DNA from: Parcubacteria group bacterium GW2011_GWA2_49_9
Lineage (GTDB): Bacteria > Patescibacteriota > Minisyncoccia > Phycocordibacterales > UBA10002
Length of the DNA: 34,611 nucleotides
Direction: 5' to 3'
Assembly (NCBI GenBank): GCA_001004005.1
Contig: LCQF01000027.1
Coordinates: 1-34,611, forward strand
The position numbers and the translations under genes were made by a program. Positions 33,335 to 34,611 of the stretch are shown piece by piece (position 1 is the stretch's first letter; every line of letters begins with the position of its first letter). A model generated the notes under the pieces. That model had not been told where the DNA came from, did not search any database, and was given only the letters and a program-made list of their open reading frames with translations.

Positions 33335-34611
33335 CTACACATACTGATCCGGCCAGTCGTTCTGGAGAAGCACAATGTCACCCTTCACCGTCAGATTCGG
33401 AAGTGCGGCAAACGCATCAAGCGCTTTCTCAAACCACAGTACTTCCCCACCATACTTCTCTTCCTGTAACCCCGCAAAGATGAACGGCGTGACGGAATTG
33501 CGGACAAGCACCATCTTCTCAATACCCGCTCTCGCAAGATGTCGCCCGATTTCTTTGTGAATCTCTTCTTTCTTCGGTCCCATTTCCACCAAACCCGGTG
33601 TTACATACCAACAGCGACCTCTTCGCTGAGACACACCCCTCGTCGCCGAAGACGGCGACACTCCCCTTGCTAAGGGAGATACACCCTCCGTCCTCGGAGA
33701 CTCGGACACCTCCCTTGATAGGGAGGATAGAAATTCGATGACGACGCGCACACCGTCGGGATTCCCGTTATAGCTGTCGTCTAGTGTTGTAACACCCTGC
33801 GCGTCTGTTTTCGGTTCCAGCCGGTGTTCAAATGGCTTCGTTGCATCTATCCCCTTCTCTATTTGTTCCGCGGTGAGCCCGAGTTTAGACGCGATGTGTG
33901 CGGCGGCGGTGAGCGAACCGACCTGATGGAGTCCGAGAAGATGCGAGCGCACGGAAATGCTTTCCGTTCCGCTTTGGAGTGTGAAGGAGGTTCCCGCGAG
34001 GCTGGTTTGTGCCCGCTCTACTTTCCAATTGCCGGCGCCTGAACGGGAGTAGAAAACAACCCCCCGCACATCAGAATGTGTCGCCCCCTTTGGTAAGGGG
34101 GATAACAACCCCCGCATCGCGGACGCCCCCTTCGCCAAAGGCTTCGGAGGGACACAGTCGGCTCCCTCTTTATTAAGGGGAATTCCCGTTGCTGACTTCC
34201 GCGCCAGTTCGTTCTCTCCGTTTATATAGAGAAGACCCTGGATTCCTGATAGTCTACGACTACTACGCTGCTGCTCCGTCGCAGGAATGACAGAAAGAGA
34301 AGCTGAAACAACAGAGGAAGCTAAATAGTCTGCAAGCTCAAAGATAGTCGCCCGAGTCCGCTCAATATCCTTGAATTTCTCTAAATGTGCCTCATTTACA
34401 CCGGTAATGACGCCGATGTCCGGCTGTGTGAGGTTGCACAATCGCTTGATGTCGCCTTTGTAGTACTCCCCCATTTCAAAAATCAGCGCTTCTTCGTCCC
34501 CCTTGAGCCCCCGTACAAACTTCGCGATGCCGAGCGGGGTATTGTAGCTTCCAGGCGGCGCGGCCACCTTTTTCCCAGCAGAAAGTACCGTTTTCAGGAT
34601 CTCCCGCATAC
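33335..34611 (-). CDS. murF: UDP-N-acetylmuramoyl-tripeptide--D-alanyl-D-alanine ligase (partial, 5' end outside window) with three in-frame repeat insertions
   Basis: ALIFEMGEYYKGDIKRLCNLTQPDIGVITGVNEAHLEKF, FEHRLEPKTDAQGVTTLDDSYNGNPDGVRVVIEFL, WYVTPGLVEMGPKKEEIH. Confidence 0.92.
   Translation of the reverse strand, partial: MREILKTVLSAGKKVAAPPGSYNTPLGIAKFVRGLKGDEEALIFEMGEYYKGDIKRLCNLTQPDIGVITGVNEAHLEKFKDIERTRATIFELADYLASSVVSASLSVIPATEQQRSSRRLSGIQGLLYINGENELARKSATGIPLNKEGADCVPPKPLAKGASAMRGLLSPLPKGATHSDVRGVVFYSRSGAGNWKVERAQTSLAGTSFTLQSGTESISVRSHLLGLHQVGSLTAAAHIASKLGLTAEQIEKGIDATKPFEHRLEPKTDAQGVTTLDDSYNGNPDGVRVVIEFLSSLSREVSESPRTEGVSPLARGVSPSSATRGVSQRRGRCWYVTPGLVEMGPKKEEIHKEIGRHLARAGIEKMVLVRNSVTPFIFAGLQEEKYGGEVLWFEKALDAFAALPNLTVKGDIVLLQNDWPDQYV
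33612..33727. repeat. Dispersed repeat block 3 inside murF
   Basis: CACCCCTCGTCGCCGAAGACGGCGACACTCCCCTTGCTAAGGGAGATACACCCTCCGTCCTCGGAGACTCGGACACCTCCCTTGATAGGGAGG. Confidence 0.85.
34060..34185. repeat. Dispersed repeat block 2 inside murF
   Basis: CGCCCCCTTTGGTAAGGGGGATAACAACCCCCGCATCGCGGACGCCCCCTTCGCCAAAGGCTTCGGAGGGACACAGTCGGCTCCCTCTTTATTAAGGGGAA. Confidence 0.85.
34238..34294. repeat. GTCATTCC-type repeat with TAGTCTACGACTA tag inside murF
   Basis: CTGGATTCCTGATAGTCTACGACTACTACGCTGCTGCTCCGTCGCAGGAATGACAG. Confidence 0.88.

Overview
The 34.6 kb window reads as a Parcubacteria/CPR-like bacterial genome fragment. This is inferred from gene content and style, not proven. It carries housekeeping genes: a trigger factor without a PPIase domain, rsmE, clpP, rny, an HU-family protein, tRNA-Gly(UCC), mutY, an endonuclease III, ddl and a partial murF. 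It also has an acetolactate-synthase-like plus aldehyde-dehydrogenase cassette, a DUF2339/DUF3999 pair, three toxin-antitoxin modules, a radical SAM protein, a DUF262/HNH protein and a SWIM-SNF2 helicase. The most unusual signal is a dense population of mosaic palindromic repeats (GTCATTCCC..GGGAATCCAG and CTCCCTTT..AAAGGGAG types). Several lie IN FRAME inside coding genes: three in murF, one in ddl, one composite in mutY, and a tag in the DUF3999 gene. One interrupts a BRO-family gene. These families share a TAGTCGTAGACTA tag and a perfectly duplicated 89-bp nested insert. A second signal is displaced 3' gene tails: a ddl tail downstream of the SNF2 gene and a trmB tail downstream of the DUF262 gene. 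They mark a patchwork island next to the full-length trmB and ddl. A third is a cluster of genes whose two halves lie in different frames, several with missing internal codons (ALDH, rny, TrmB-like, trypsin-like protease, DUF3999, SNF2). This is either real erosion or an assembly artefact and must be checked with reads. All calls were made by eye; no database search was run.
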